Source: Strigamia acuminata
Lineage: Eukaryota; Arthropoda; Chilopoda; Geophilomorpha; Linotaeniidae
Reading direction: 5' to 3'
DNA: 64,000 nucleotides
Assembly (NCBI GenBank): GCA_949358305.1
Contig: CASHSZ010000054.1
Location: forward strand, 62,001-126,000
The first letter of the stretch is position 1; every line of letters starts with the position of its first letter. Position numbers and translations under genes: made by a program. The notes below the pieces were generated by a model, which was not told the DNA's origin, made no database searches, and saw nothing but the letters and a program-made list of their open reading frames with translations. Positions 44,815 to 57,000 of the stretch are shown piece after piece.

Positions 44815-46181
44815 TTAAAACTATTAAAGTGTTTTATGATACTGTTGTTTATTAAAATATGATATTTCATTGTCTATTGCATTCATTTCAAGTGTTATTT
44901 ATAAGAATTTGTCTTATATTATCAATTCCTATTCATTTTGTGTGTTTCCGTGTGAAATTGGGTGCATCCGTCGTCAAACAGTTCACTAGTGTAATTGGAG
45001 TGACGTCATATTTCGAAATCTAGTTCGGTTTTGACTCCAACTTCTAACCTTTCGTTTTCATTGAATTCTTGTCGTTAGAATTGATCCTAATATTGTTTTA
45101 GACTAATTCAGGGGTGATCTGTCGATCTGTGCACTTAGTTTCTTTCCCGGAGCAGCCGTTTTGTCTGTACGAACGATCGTGACGGACCTCGCATATGCGT
45201 TGCCGTCCGCGATCGTTTCTTTTCTTTCAAGACTAATTTTCATGTGTATTCTTATTAAAAGTGCTTTATTTTGAAGGAAATTACTTTTCCTAAGTGTATT
45301 TATTAGTAACATTACCTAGTATTTGCTATATTCTTGTGTCAGAATTCAAATGTCGTGTTTTGCCGCTCTTATTGAGTTGTACGGGCGCCATGTTGGATTT
45401 ATTCGCTAATTTCGTTATTAAATCGATTCTATTGTATTATTAATACTTCTTTTGCATTTACTATTTCATTTCATTGTATTTTAGTGCATATTATTTACCA
45501 TTTCAGTGATTTTGTGAGGTTTTAAATTCAAATCTTTGCATTACGTAACTTTGCTGTATTCTGATTGGCTGAGCCGATCGTCTGCTTCCCGATCGATTCT
45601 TTCTGTATTTTCTCATTGTTTTAAGTGTTTTTGAGCATTGTTACCATTTACTTTTATGTTCCTGACATCTTTGTGGTCATTTTGACATATTGCAATTTGA
45701 TTTTAATGCATTTTTGAGCAATCGCTCACTTCAATGTATTTCATTTTTCTCCGTTGTCATAGCAACGGAATTTCTCAATTGTGTTTTTTACCTTGGCGCG
45801 TGCCGTGACCATTGTTTTGCACGTGCATTTTCTTTGTTAGCCAACGTACATTCGTGTATTTGGTCAGTTATCATTCTACTTCCGAATAAATAAGTTGTTT
45901 TATGTTATCTCCTGGAGTTTTTACTTTCGTCGCCATTACAATGTGTCGGGAGTAGCCAAACATTTTCCCAGACTGGTCAATGGTTAAGCGGACACTTGGA
46001 TACCATTCAACAGTAGTTTCTACAGGGATTCCTTCATTCTCCAATGCATTTCGGGACAAATTAAATCTGTTTCCACACGGTATACGTACTAACCTCACTA
46101 TACGATCGTTTGAGTGGATTGGCGGGAGATTCAAAACGCCATGGCTCAGTTCTTTTCTGTCCTGTGTGATTGACCGCTACA
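44815..46181 (+). repeat. BEL-1 5' LTR (truncated)
   Basis: This matches 52724-54090 at an exact offset of 7909. The first homologous bases are TTAAAACTATT, joined directly to array copy 3. The end, GACCGCTACA, fits the final CA of an LTR and aligns with the 3' LTR end of BEL-2 (GACCTGCAACA). Confidence 0.9.
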
Positions 46182-47147
46182 TAGGATACGAATTTATGGT
46201 GCACGTGACCAGGATTCCGTCTGAAATCTGTGAGTTTTTCCGGTTCGTCATTGATACGGTTCTATGCGTGATTGATGCGACGGGAGAAGTATACGTTCGG
46301 GATTCGTCGTCTGCTAGAACAATCATCGTTCAACGTGACAACAGTCACAACGGGGATTCGTTTGGCGCCGAATACGAACAATTGAGTGTCATCAGCGGGA
46401 TTCTACGGTCGCCATCTTGGATTTGGATAACACAACGCGCTGTGCTGGAAAGCTGGTTTGCCCCTGAAATTATTGCATTTTCTTTTGTTTTTCATTCTAT
46501 TTGTGTGTTTTGGAGATTTTTATTGCATGAGGGTGTTGTATTGGGTATTCCATTGTTGTTTTTGCTTTTTCATTTGCTAGTCTTAAAGGGAAATTTTGTA
46601 AAGTGTATTTTATTGAAAATCTTAAAAGTGTTCTATTTAATTTTGTGCATGCATCTCCATATAACTGCCATAAGCAGGGGAGATTAGATTCTTTTGATGC
46701 TAGTTACTGGTCAGTCTCTCATTGCAAGGGCTGTCAGTTATTATCTTGAATTTTATGATAGAGTTTTGGCGAGATTTGTTCCAAACGAACTGTCAATTAT
46801 TTCAAAACTGTGCAGGACTTTTTGAGTCACGTTTTTCATACGTGATCAAGGTCGCTCGTCTGTTTTAGCATCCTTGATTGTTAAAACATTCGATATTTGT
46901 GTATTTTCAATTTGCTTTTCTTGTCACGTGGGCATTAAAACTTTGAAAAATTCAGTTCTTTTTAAGTGTGAAATTTCTGATTTTATTCTTTTTGGGGTAT
47001 AAAATTGTGATTTTATTCTTTTTAAGTTTTCATTCATTTTGAAGTGTAAAATTTTGAATTTTATTCTTTTTGAGTTTCATTGCAAAGTGTTATTTTGTTG
47101 TTCAAGTTATTGTCTTCTGTTTTAAAATTGACCGCCGTGAATTTGAA
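46182..47147 (+). other. BEL-1 leader with candidate primer-binding site
   Basis: This is a 0.97-kb leader between the LTR and gag start. TGGTGCACGTGACCAGG at 46197-46213 begins with TGG, as a tRNA-CCA-complementary site should, but it is 15 nt from the LTR end and I cannot assign the tRNA. A 235-codon frame starting inside the LTR and running to 46687 has no recognisable domain and is not called. Confidence 0.45.
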
Positions 47148-50100
47148 ATGGAGAGAGATAGCACAACAGAGCCAACAATGCGTGATCTGCTCACTGAGGA
47201 GCAGATTGAAACAATGGAACAACGTTGGGAATCGCAAGTTACAGCAATGAATCATCTGTTGTCTATATCGGAGAAGACAGCAGATCCAGGAGAACTGGAA
47301 GCGCTGGTGCAAACTGCGAACCCAAAAGAGACACGGATAGTAGGTGCTTTGAATGAATTACAGAATTATTCCGACCACCAATTTTATCTGGAATGCATTG
47401 ACAAGCTTGAGACTATGCAAGCTAGAGTGGATCTTCTTCGCAGGAGATACGAAATTTCCAAGCGATCAATTCCTACGTTGGGAGGAAGATTAAATACGTC
47501 TACAAGCTTCAATGCAAACACATCTATGAATGCGACAGCCTCGTTTAGAAAAAATTCGAAGCTGCCCAAACTGGAATCCGTAAAATTCGACGGAGATATT
47601 CTGAAGTACAAAACGTTCAAAAGCAACTTCGAGACCTCCGTACACAAGGATCCAGACCTGAGTAACGTTGAGAAACTACAATACTTGCAGACCATGTGCA
47701 TTGGTGAGGCAGCGACTCTCATCTCCACCTTCCCTTTGATCGAGGAATCATATGACTTAGCCAGAGAGGAACTCGACAGAAACTATGGTGATGAGGATGC
47801 CCAGCAAACTGCACTAATCAAATCCATTAGAGACTTAAAAACAATTTCCAGTGTATATCCAACCAAAGCGATAAAAGCAAACTTGACGAAAATTTCTGCG
47901 ACAATAAGACTGCTCGAGCAATTAAAGATTCCGATTCAAACTTCCGGAGCTTTCTTATTGCCCGACATAATTAGCAAGTTTCCGAATTCCATGGCATTGA
48001 GGTTCTACCAGGTTCACGGAATGCAAAACAAGAATATCGTGACATTGCTCAATTTCTTTTTGAATGAAGTTGCAATGGCTGAGAGAACTGAAAACGTTTC
48101 TTCCTCTGAAAAATCGAAAAAAGAAAAGAATGAGAAGTCTGAAGCTGAGAAACAGAAAGCTAAGGGTTCAATGACCACGTGTGCAGCCACTCAAGACGCC
48201 AAGCAGTCTACAAGTGCAAAGACAAAGAGTGAACCTAAATCGGACAACAAAAGTGCGCCTTCAAAGACTGTAAAGTGCATTTTTTGTGACGACAATCATC
48301 TGAATGGATCGTGCGGAAAGGAGTACGAAATCAATGCAAAAATCGAAATAGTTAAGAAAAACAGACTTTGTTTTAACTGTTTCAGAACTGGACATAGAGT
48401 CGGTGATTGCAAAGTCAAATTTTCCTGCAAGCATTGCGGTGGGAGACATCACTCCACCATTTGCAAAAAACAAGAAGTGAAGAATTCTCCAAGCAATGTA
48501 GAGAAGCCGAAGGAGCCACAAGTGACGACCCACGTCTCATGTGCCATCTCCACGACCCTTCAATTAATGATTTTCACCGCGGATTTAAAAACGAAGTCTG
48601 GTGGATTTCATCATATTCGTGGCATGATTGATCCGGGCAGCCATAGGTCATTTATTACCACTGCATTGGTCAACCGTCTCAAGTTAAGGAAATGTGGAAG
48701 TATATCGGCGACCACTCAAAGATTTAATGACTCTACGCCAGCAGAAATAGACTACGATGTTTTCAACATAAATCTCAAGTCAAAACATGATGAACAAGAT
48801 ATCAAGTTGACCATGTTATCCGTTGAAAACCTTCCGAGAGTGCAAGGAATCTTGAATCCTTCTGTCATAGAAAAGGTGAAGAAACTGAAAATGGAGTTAG
48901 CCGAAGATTTGCCAGCAACGACTGCCAATGTTGACCTCCTGTTAGGAGTTGACGTTTGGTGGAAAATTCTGAAAGAAGGTCGCAAGAAGATTAATGAAGA
49001 TCTTGGACTTATCAACACGTTGTTCGGATGGGTACTTTCCGGTGCAGCTGGAAATACCAGCCTGTTTGAAGAGGAAGCCGATCTTACATCGTGTTGCAAT
49101 ACCTGCCAGATCGATATTAATCAGAAGCTGGACAAATTGTGGAATCTGGAAGCGATAGGAATAGATTCTGGAGAAAAAGAATCGAACTTTACAAGAGACA
49201 GATTTGAAAAGACAACCAAGCGGATGGATGACGGAAGATATGAAGTCTTGTTGCCATTCAACGGTTTAGAAGAGGATTTGGACTCTAATTGGGAAAAATC
49301 GATAAACCAATTGGCAAATACTCTCAAACGAATAGACACGAATGAAGATCTCAAGAAGAGGTATGATGAGGCAATAATGCAATACGTTGTAGAGGAACAT
49401 GCCGAAGAGGTTCCCAAAGAAGAACGTTTTTTGAGAAAAGGCATCTATAATATTCCTCACCACCCCGTTGTGAAGGAGGACAGGGATACGACAAAATTTA
49501 GGATCGTGTTCAACGCATCGTCTGCCAAAAAAGGAAAACTTTCGTTGAATGAGTGCTTGTACCCTGGCCCATCTTTAAATCCAGACTTAATTCTTGTGTT
49601 GGTGAGATTTAGACTATATTGCATCCCTGTAATAGCAGACATTAAGCAGGCTTTCCTTCAGGTTTTGATTAACCCTACACATAGGAATTTCTTACGTTTC
49701 TTATGGGTTACTCGAGACTATTTCAAACAACCGTATTCGTGGCAAAACCTGTGGAATAACATACTAATTCTGAGGATGATTGTTGTACCATTTGGGGTAA
49801 TATCTTCTCCATTTCTCCTTTGTGCTACGATACGAAAACAAGCGAAACAATTTGAAGAAACTCATCCTAAAGAAGTAGATGCTTTAGATAGCGGAATCTT
49901 TATGGATGATTTGACTTCTGGAGGAGATTTCACCGCCGATACAACGACACATGCAGAGAATTTGAAGATGATTCTAGACGACGGGAAACTTCCCCTTGTT
50001 AAATGGGCAACCGCTAGCAGAACCGTCTTTGAAAATCTTCAATCAAAAAATTTTCACATGAGAGGTGAGAATTTTGACGACCTTCAAATCATCAAGATGT

Positions 50101-52394
50101 TGGGAATCTTATGGAATACACAAGACGACATGATTATGTTTAAAATCCCGAAGTTAGAGAAAATTCCCACAACGAAACGCGAAGTGGTCTCATTTATGGC
50201 ATCCATATTTGATCCGATGGGTCTCATTTCACCTGTCGTTCTTCGAATGAAACTGCTTGTTCAAGCTATCTGGGCTCGAACAAAAAATTGGGACGAAGTG
50301 ATTCTTGACTCCGAGAAAAAAGAAGTCGAAGAATTTAATCTCGACATACAGAAGTTGAAGGAATTAAAAGTTCAACGTTGGCTACAGACTTATTCAGGTC
50401 AGGACATAACATTGGAAGTTTTCTGCGATGCCAGTATGAAAGCATTTGGCTGTTCAATTTTTGTCGTCAATGTGGATGGCAAAAGAACTTTACTGTTGAG
50501 CAAATGCCGTATTGCGCCAGCCAAGAAAATTACGCTTCCTCGACTTGAATTAACTGCAGCATTGGTAGGAGTAAGAATGACAAAGTATCTGCTTGAGAAT
50601 CCAGTCACTGAAGTGCGATACTACTCGGACTCCACCATTACTTTAGCCTGGATCAATTCCGATAAAAATGTGTGGAAACCATACGTCTCGAACCGTGTCC
50701 AAGAAATTATTTCTTCTACCAAGCCCGAACAATGGTCTCATGTACCAACAGAATTTAACCCAGCTGATTTATTGACTCGACCACACAACTCAAAAACATT
50801 GATGAACAATAAACTTTGGTGGTTCGGAGTTGATGTTTCAAAACTAGAGAAAAAGGAAATTATACAAGAAAATCTTCCAGAAGAGGAACGAAAAATCATT
50901 GTGATGACTATTCAAGTTAAAGAAAGCTTTATTGGTCAATTCTTCAAACGTTTCCGGAATTACAACAGACTTTTGAGAGTTTTTTCGTACATTTTGAGAT
51001 GGAAAAACAAACTTTTGCGCGGTGAGCCTCTCTCGCCACTCGAGTTAGAGACGAACCAATTGAAGATCCTGCAGTTTTCGCAGAAACTGCATTTTTCTGA
51101 GGAACTTGAGGATGTGAAAAACAAACGAGAACTGAGTAAACATTCCACCCTACGAAATTTCGAGCTTTTCATTGACGAGGACGGATTACTTCGACTTCGT
51201 AGTCGCTTGAAAAAATCTTTATTGACTTTTGATGAGGTTTATCCAATTATTCTACCTTACGATAGTTGGTTAACAAGATTGTTGATCAAAAAAGTGCATC
51301 TGGAACTATTTCATGGTGATATAAGCGAAACATTATACCGTTTACGTGAGCAATATTGGATCGTAAAAGGAAGGAGAACAATTCAGACAGTTATTCGAGA
51401 ATGTGCAATTTGCAGACGTGGAAAACTTGCACGAAACAACCCTTCTACAGGTGACCTTCCTTCTGAACGTATAACTCCAGCCGCTCCATTCCAACACACG
51501 GGAATTGACCATCTTGGGCCAATTTACGTCGGAACTAACAAGAAAGAACGCAAAAAGGTTTATATTCTTTTATTCACATGTATGGTGACCCGATCCCTAC
51601 ATTTAGAGGTTTCCGATGACCTTTCTGTTCAAAAGTTTCTACTTGCAATGAGACGATTCGGAGCCCGTTTTGGCTATCCTGCTAAAATATTCTCCGATAA
51701 TAGCAAAACCTTCGAGCGCGGCAGCGTGGAGTTACAATCGTGGGGAAAACTAATTGGACACAAGGACATACAGACTTTCCTATCTGAAAAAAGAGTGATT
51801 TGGACTTTTATCCCACCACTGTCCCCCTGGATGGGCGGGGCATGGGAACGCCTCGTCCGGTCAGTTAAGGATAAACTTCGAAAAACATTACTTCGCTATA
51901 CAGTTGACTTGGAAACTCTCCAAACTTTGGCTTTAGAAATTAGTTCAGTGTTAAATTCAAGACCCTTGTCTTACGTCCCAGACAGTGTTGATGGTGGTAG
52001 AATTTTGGCACCTGAAAACTTTTTAACAGGAGGCATGCCAAAGTACTTAATAAACAAAAAACTTAGTGCGATTAAAAAATCAGATTTGAGAAAACTTGAT
52101 ACAAAACGACGAAAATTTATATGGGATTTCTGGCAGATCTGGAAACAAAGTTATCTCATGCAATTGAGAAACTTTTACGAAACCAAAGGTGATAAGTTCT
52201 TCAAAAATCCTAAAGTGGATCAAATTGTGCTACTAGAAAAAATAGGAACAAATCCCTATTTTTGGCCCCTTGCCAGGATAAAAGAAATTTTTCCCGGTGA
52301 TGATGGTCTTATCAGAATTGTCAAAGTAGTGTTACCCGATGGAAGAGAGTTAAAAAGATCAGTGAAACATGTGAGAGCTCTTGAACTAGAGTGA
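47148..52394 (+). CDS. BEL/Pao gag-pol polyprotein (1,748 codons)
   Basis: This single intact frame is numbered from the ATG at 47148, chosen because BEL-2 starts at the aligned position; an in-frame ATG at 47070 would add 26 residues. Domains in order: gag of DUF1759 type (about 140-320); lysine-rich linker; three CCHC-like zinc knuckles (C377/C380, C408/C411/H416/C421, C427/C430/H434-435/C439); aspartic protease with D495-P-G-S; RT with D831 (ADIKQAF) and FMDD catalytic D920/D921; RNase H with D1094, E1134, D1161, D1207; integrase with H1384/H1389/C1419/C1422 and D1454, D1517, E1567; C-terminal DUF5641-type domain ending near VRALELE. The protease motif D-P-G-S, where D-S/T-G is usual, is shared with BEL-2. 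All other catalytic residues I looked for are present. The protein would act in cytoplasmic particles and then the nucleus. Confidence 0.95.
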   Translation: MERDSTTEPTMRDLLTEEQIETMEQRWESQVTAMNHLLSISEKTADPGELEALVQTANPKETRIVGALNELQNYSDHQFYLECIDKLETMQARVDLLRRRYEISKRSIPTLGGRLNTSTSFNANTSMNATASFRKNSKLPKLESVKFDGDILKYKTFKSNFETSVHKDPDLSNVEKLQYLQTMCIGEAATLISTFPLIEESYDLAREELDRNYGDEDAQQTALIKSIRDLKTISSVYPTKAIKANLTKISATIRLLEQLKIPIQTSGAFLLPDIISKFPNSMALRFYQVHGMQNKNIVTLLNFFLNEVAMAERTENVSSSEKSKKEKNEKSEAEKQKAKGSMTTCAATQDAKQSTSAKTKSEPKSDNKSAPSKTVKCIFCDDNHLNGSCGKEYEINAKIEIVKKNRLCFNCFRTGHRVGDCKVKFSCKHCGGRHHSTICKKQEVKNSPSNVEKPKEPQVTTHVSCAISTTLQLMIFTADLKTKSGGFHHIRGMIDPGSHRSFITTALVNRLKLRKCGSISATTQRFNDSTPAEIDYDVFNINLKSKHDEQDIKLTMLSVENLPRVQGILNPSVIEKVKKLKMELAEDLPATTANVDLLLGVDVWWKILKEGRKKINEDLGLINTLFGWVLSGAAGNTSLFEEEADLTSCCNTCQIDINQKLDKLWNLEAIGIDSGEKESNFTRDRFEKTTKRMDDGRYEVLLPFNGLEEDLDSNWEKSINQLANTLKRIDTNEDLKKRYDEAIMQYVVEEHAEEVPKEERFLRKGIYNIPHHPVVKEDRDTTKFRIVFNASSAKKGKLSLNECLYPGPSLNPDLILVLVRFRLYCIPVIADIKQAFLQVLINPTHRNFLRFLWVTRDYFKQPYSWQNLWNNILILRMIVVPFGVISSPFLLCATIRKQAKQFEETHPKEVDALDSGIFMDDLTSGGDFTADTTTHAENLKMILDDGKLPLVKWATASRTVFENLQSKNFHMRGENFDDLQIIKMLGILWNTQDDMIMFKIPKLEKIPTTKREVVSFMASIFDPMGLISPVVLRMKLLVQAIWARTKNWDEVILDSEKKEVEEFNLDIQKLKELKVQRWLQTYSGQDITLEVFCDASMKAFGCSIFVVNVDGKRTLLLSKCRIAPAKKITLPRLELTAALVGVRMTKYLLENPVTEVRYYSDSTITLAWINSDKNVWKPYVSNRVQEIISSTKPEQWSHVPTEFNPADLLTRPHNSKTLMNNKLWWFGVDVSKLEKKEIIQENLPEEERKIIVMTIQVKESFIGQFFKRFRNYNRLLRVFSYILRWKNKLLRGEPLSPLELETNQLKILQFSQKLHFSEELEDVKNKRELSKHSTLRNFELFIDEDGLLRLRSRLKKSLLTFDEVYPIILPYDSWLTRLLIKKVHLELFHGDISETLYRLREQYWIVKGRRTIQTVIRECAICRRGKLARNNPSTGDLPSERITPAAPFQHTGIDHLGPIYVGTNKKERKKVYILLFTCMVTRSLHLEVSDDLSVQKFLLAMRRFGARFGYPAKIFSDNSKTFERGSVELQSWGKLIGHKDIQTFLSEKRVIWTFIPPLSPWMGGAWERLVRSVKDKLRKTLLRYTVDLETLQTLALEISSVLNSRPLSYVPDSVDGGRILAPENFLTGGMPKYLINKKLSAIKKSDLRKLDTKRRKFIWDFWQIWKQSYLMQLRNFYETKGDKFFKNPKVDQIVLLEKIGTNPYFWPLARIKEIFPGDDGLIRIVKVVLPDGRELKRSVKHVRALELE

Positions 52395-52449
52395 CTAATA
52401 AGACTTTGTGTGTGGTTCTCTCTTCTCTCTCCTTTCGCCGGCAATTCTC

Positions 52450-54090
52450 TGTTGCAACCTGTTGCAAACAGAGTGGAATATAAATTGATACTGCTTTTTA
52501 TTTGCCATTTTATTGTCCTATTAAATATTCAAAGTGTTGTTAAATTTTGCTTCTAATAGTTTGACTTACATTTCAGGTGTTTTTTGTGTCATATTAAAGC
52601 TTTTAGTTCATTATTTTCTTATATTGTCATGAATTTTGGGTATTGTGTGTTTAAATAGACTTATTCTAGTGTGTTTTATTTTGCATAACATTTTTATCTT
52701 AATTTACAGGATTTTTTGCATTATTAAAACTATTAAAGTGTTTTATGATACTGTTGTTTATTAAAATATGATATTTCATTGTCTATTGCATTCATTTCAA
52801 GTGTTATTTATAAGAATTTGTCTTATATTATCAATTCCTATTCATTTTGTGTGTTTCCGTGTGAAATTGGGTGCATCCGTCGTCAAACAGTTCACTAGTG
52901 TAATTGGAGTGACGTCATATTTCGAAATCTAGTTTGGTTTTGACTCCAACTTCTAACCTTTCGTTTTCATTGAATTCTTGTCGTTAGAATTGATCCTAAT
53001 ATTGTTTTAGACTAATTCAGGGGTGATCTGTCGATCTGTGCACTTAGTTTCTTTCCCGGAGCAGCCGTTTTGTCTGTACGAACGATCGTGACGGACCTCG
53101 CATATGCGTTGCCGTCCGCGATCGTTTCTTTTCTTTCAAGACTAATATTCATGTGTATTCTTATTAAAAGTGCTTTATTTTGAAGGAAATTACTTTTCCT
53201 AAGTGTATTTATTAGTAACATTACCTAGTATTTGCTATATTCTTGTGTCAGAATTCAAATGTCGTGTTTTGCCGCTCTTATTGAGTTGTACGGGCGCCAT
53301 GTTGGATTTATTCGCTAATTTCGTTATTAAATCGATTCTATTGTATTATTAATACTTCTTTTGCATTTACTATTTCATTTCATTGTATTTTAGTGCATAT
53401 TATTTACCATTTCAGTGATTTTGTGAGGTTTTAAATTCAAATCTTTGCATTACGTAACTTTGCTGTATTCTGATTGGCTGAGCCGATCGTCTGCTTCCCG
53501 ATCGATTCTTTCTGTATTTTCTCATTGTTTTAAGTGTTTTTGAGCATTGTTACCATTTACTTTTATGTTCCTGACATCTTTGTGGTCATTTTGACATATT
53601 GCAATTTGATTTTAATGCATTTTTGAGCAATCGCTCACTTCAATGTATTTCATTTTTCTCCGTTGTCATAGCAACGGAATTTCTCAATTGTGTTTTTTAC
53701 CTTGGCGCGTGCCGTGACCATTGTTTTGCACGTGCATTTTCTTTGTTAGCCAACGTACATTCGTGTATTTGGTCAGTTATCATTCTACTTCCGAATAAAT
53801 AAGTTGTTTTATGTTATCTCCTGGAGTTTTTACTTTCGTCGCCATTACAATGTGTCGGGAGTAGCCAAACATTTTCCCAGACTGGTCAATGGTTAAGCGG
53901 ACACTTGGATACCATTCAACAGTAGTTTCTACAGGGATTCCTTCATTCTCCAATGCATTTCGGGACAAATTAAATCTGTTTCCACACGGTATACGTACTA
54001 ACCTCACTATACGATCGTTTGAGTGGATTGGCGGGAGATTCAAAACGCCATGGCTCAGTTCTTTTCTGTCCTGTGTGATTGACCGCTACA
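52450..54090 (+). repeat. BEL-1 3' LTR
   Basis: The start is set at TGTTGCAA because BEL-2 has the same context (GCCGGCAATTC then CTGTTGCAA). The end is at GCTACA, giving about 1,641 bp. No clear polypurine tract precedes it; the stretch before it is instead pyrimidine-rich (CTCTCTTCTCTCTCC), so the exact start is uncertain. Confidence 0.75.
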
Positions 54091-57000
54091 AATGAGATCA
54101 AAAGTTTATTCTTTCAAATTATTGCTTGGATGTTGCTAACACTTACATTGAAGCCTTCTACTAAGGTTTAAACACTATTTCTAAACATTCAGAGACATTG
54201 GTCTTGTGGTGTTTGTGCTAAGTCAACTGTGATGAGATCAAAAGTCTATTCTCCCAAATCATTGCTTGGATGTTGCTAAAACTTACATTGAAGCCTTCTA
54301 CTAAGGTTTAAACACTATTTCAGAACATTCAGAGACATTGGTTTGTGGTGTTTGTGCTAAGTCAACTGTGATGTCAAATGAGATCAAAAGTTTATTCTTC
54401 CAAATTATTGCTTGGATGTTGCTAACACTTACATTGAAGCCTTCTACTAAGGTTTAAACACTATTTCTAAACATTCAGAGACATTGGTCTTGTGGTGTTT
54501 GTGCTAAGTCAACTGTGACGTCAAATGAGATCAAAAGTTTATTCTTTCAAATTATTGCTTGGATGTTGCTAAAACTTACATTGAAGCTTTCTACTAAGGT
54601 TTAAACACTATTTCAGAACATTCAGAAACATTGGTCTTGTGATGTTTGTGCTAAGTCAACTGTGATGTCAAATGGGATCAAAAGTTTATTCTTCCAAATC
54701 ATTGCTTGGATGTTGCTAAAACTTACATTGAAGCCTTCTACTAAGGTTTAAACACTATTTCAGAACATTCAGAGACATTGGTCTTGTGATGTTTGTGCTA
54801 AGTCAACTGTGATGTCAAATGAGATCAAAAGTTTATTCTTTCAAATTATTGCTTGGATGTTGCTAACACTTACATTGAAGCCTTCTACTAAGGTTTAAAC
54901 ACTATTTCTAAACATTCAGAGACATTGGTCTTGTGGTGTTTGTGCTAAGTCAACTGTGACGTCAAATGAGATCAAAAGTTTATTCTTTCAAATTATTGCT
55001 TGGATGTTGCTAAAACTTACATTGAAGCTTTCTACTAAGGTTTAAACACTATTTCAGAACATTCAGAAACATTGGTCTTGTGATGTTTGTGCTAAGTCAA
55101 CTGTGATGTCAAATGGGATCAAAAGTTTATTCTTCCAAATCATTGCTTGGATGTTGCTAAAACTTACATTGAAGCCTTCTACTAAGGTTTAAACACTATT
55201 TCAGAACATTCAGAGACATTGGTCTTGTGATGTTTGTGCTAAGTCAACTGTGATGTCAAATGAGATCAAAAGTTTATTCTTTCAAATTATTGCTTGGATG
55301 TTGCTAACACTTACATTGAAGCCTTCTACTAAGGTTTAAACACTATTTCTAAACATTCAGAGACATTGGTCTTGTGGTGTTTGTGCTAAGTCAACTGTGA
55401 TGAGATCAAAAGTCTATTCTCCCAAATCATTGCTTGGATGTTGCTAAAACTTACATTAAAGCTTTCTACTAAAGTTTAAACACTATTTCAGAACATTCAG
55501 AGACATTGGTCTTGTGGTGTTTGTGCTAAGTCAACTGTGATGTCAAATGAGATCAAAAGTTTATTCTTTCAAATTATTGCTTGGATGTTGCTAACACTTA
55601 CATTGAAGCCTTCTACTAAGGTTTAAACACTATTTCTAAACATTCAGAGACATTGGTCTTGTGGTGTTTGTGCTAAGTCAACTGTGATGAGATCAAAAGT
55701 CTATTCTCCCAAATCATTGCTTGGATGTTGCTAAAACTTACATTGAAGCCGTCTACTAAGGTTTAAACACTATTTCAGAACATTCAGAAACATTGGTCTT
55801 GTGATGTTTGTGCTAAGTCAACTGTGATGTCAAATGGGATCAAAAGTTTATTCTTCCAAATCATTGCTTGGATGTTGCTAAAACTTACATTGAAGCCTTC
55901 TACTAAGGTTTAAACACTATTTCAGAACATTCAGAGACATTGGTCTTGTGATGTTTGTGCTAAGTCAACTGTGATGTCAAATGAGATCAAAAGTTTATTC
56001 TTTCAAATTATTGCTTGGATGTTGCTAACACTTACATTGAAGCCTTCTACTAAGGTTTAAACACTATTTCTAAACATTCAGAGACATTGGTCTTGTGGTG
56101 TTTGTGCTAAGTCAACTGTGATGAGATCAAAAGTCTATTCTCCCAAATCATTGCTTGGATGTTGCTAAAACTTACATTGAAGCCTTCTACTAAGGTTTAA
56201 ACACTATTTCAGAACATTCAGAGACATTGGTCTTGTGATGTTTGTGCTAAGTCAACTGTGATGTCAAATGAGATCAAAAGTTTATTCTTTCAAATTATTG
56301 CTTGGATGTTGCTAACACTTACATTGAAGCCTTCTACTAAGGTTTAAACACTATTTCTAAACATTCAGAGACATTGGTCTTGTGGTGTTTGTGCTAAGTC
56401 AACTGTGATGAGATCAAAAGTCTATTCTCCCAAATCATTGCTTGGATGTTGCTAAAACTTACATTGAAGCCGTCTACTAAGGTTTAAACACTATTTCAGA
56501 ACATTTAGAGACATTGGTCTTGTGGTGTTTGTGCTAAGTCAACTGTGATGAGATCAAAAGTCTATTCTCCCAAATCATTGCTTGGATGTTGCTAAAACTT
56601 ACATTAAAGCTTTCTACTAAGGTTTAAACACTATTTCAAAACATTCAGAGACATTGGTCTTGTGATGTTTGTGCTAAGTCAACTGTGATGAGATCAAAAG
56701 TCTATTCTCCCAAATCATTGCTTGGATGTTGCTAAAACTTACATTGAAGCCTTCTACTAAGGTTTAAACACTATTTCAGAACATTTAGAGACATTGGTCT
56801 GTGGTGTTTGTGCTAAGTCAACTGTGATGTCAAATGAGATCAAAAGTTTATTCTTTCAAATTATTGCTTGGATGTTGCTAACACTTACATTGAAGCCTTC
56901 TACTAAGGTTTAAACACTATTTCTAAACATTCAGAGACATTGGTCTTGTGGTGTTTGTGCTAAGTCAACTGTGATGAGATCAAAAGTCTATTCTCCCAAA

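Larger units (their letters stand above)
44815..54090 (+). mobile_element. BEL/Pao retrotransposon 1 (5' LTR truncated)
   Basis: The element consists of an incomplete 5' LTR (44815-46181), a leader, an intact gag-pol frame and a full 3' LTR (about 52450-54090). The LTRs differ at only about two sites in 1,367 shared bp (near 45025 and 45237), so the element is young. About 274 bp of the 5' LTR start are missing, and no target-site duplication can be tested because array sequence abuts the break. Domain order protease, RT, RNase H, integrase plus a DUF5641-type tail identifies BEL/Pao. Confidence 0.9.

Noticed and set aside
45980-46687. 235-codon frame as an extra BEL protein
   Set aside because: It straddles the LTR and leader, its 3' LTR counterpart stops at 68 codons and no domain is seen.
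52395-52449. Polypurine tract before the BEL-1 3' LTR
   Set aside because: The stretch is pyrimidine-rich on the coding strand, so no tract was annotated and the LTR start is given with lower confidence.
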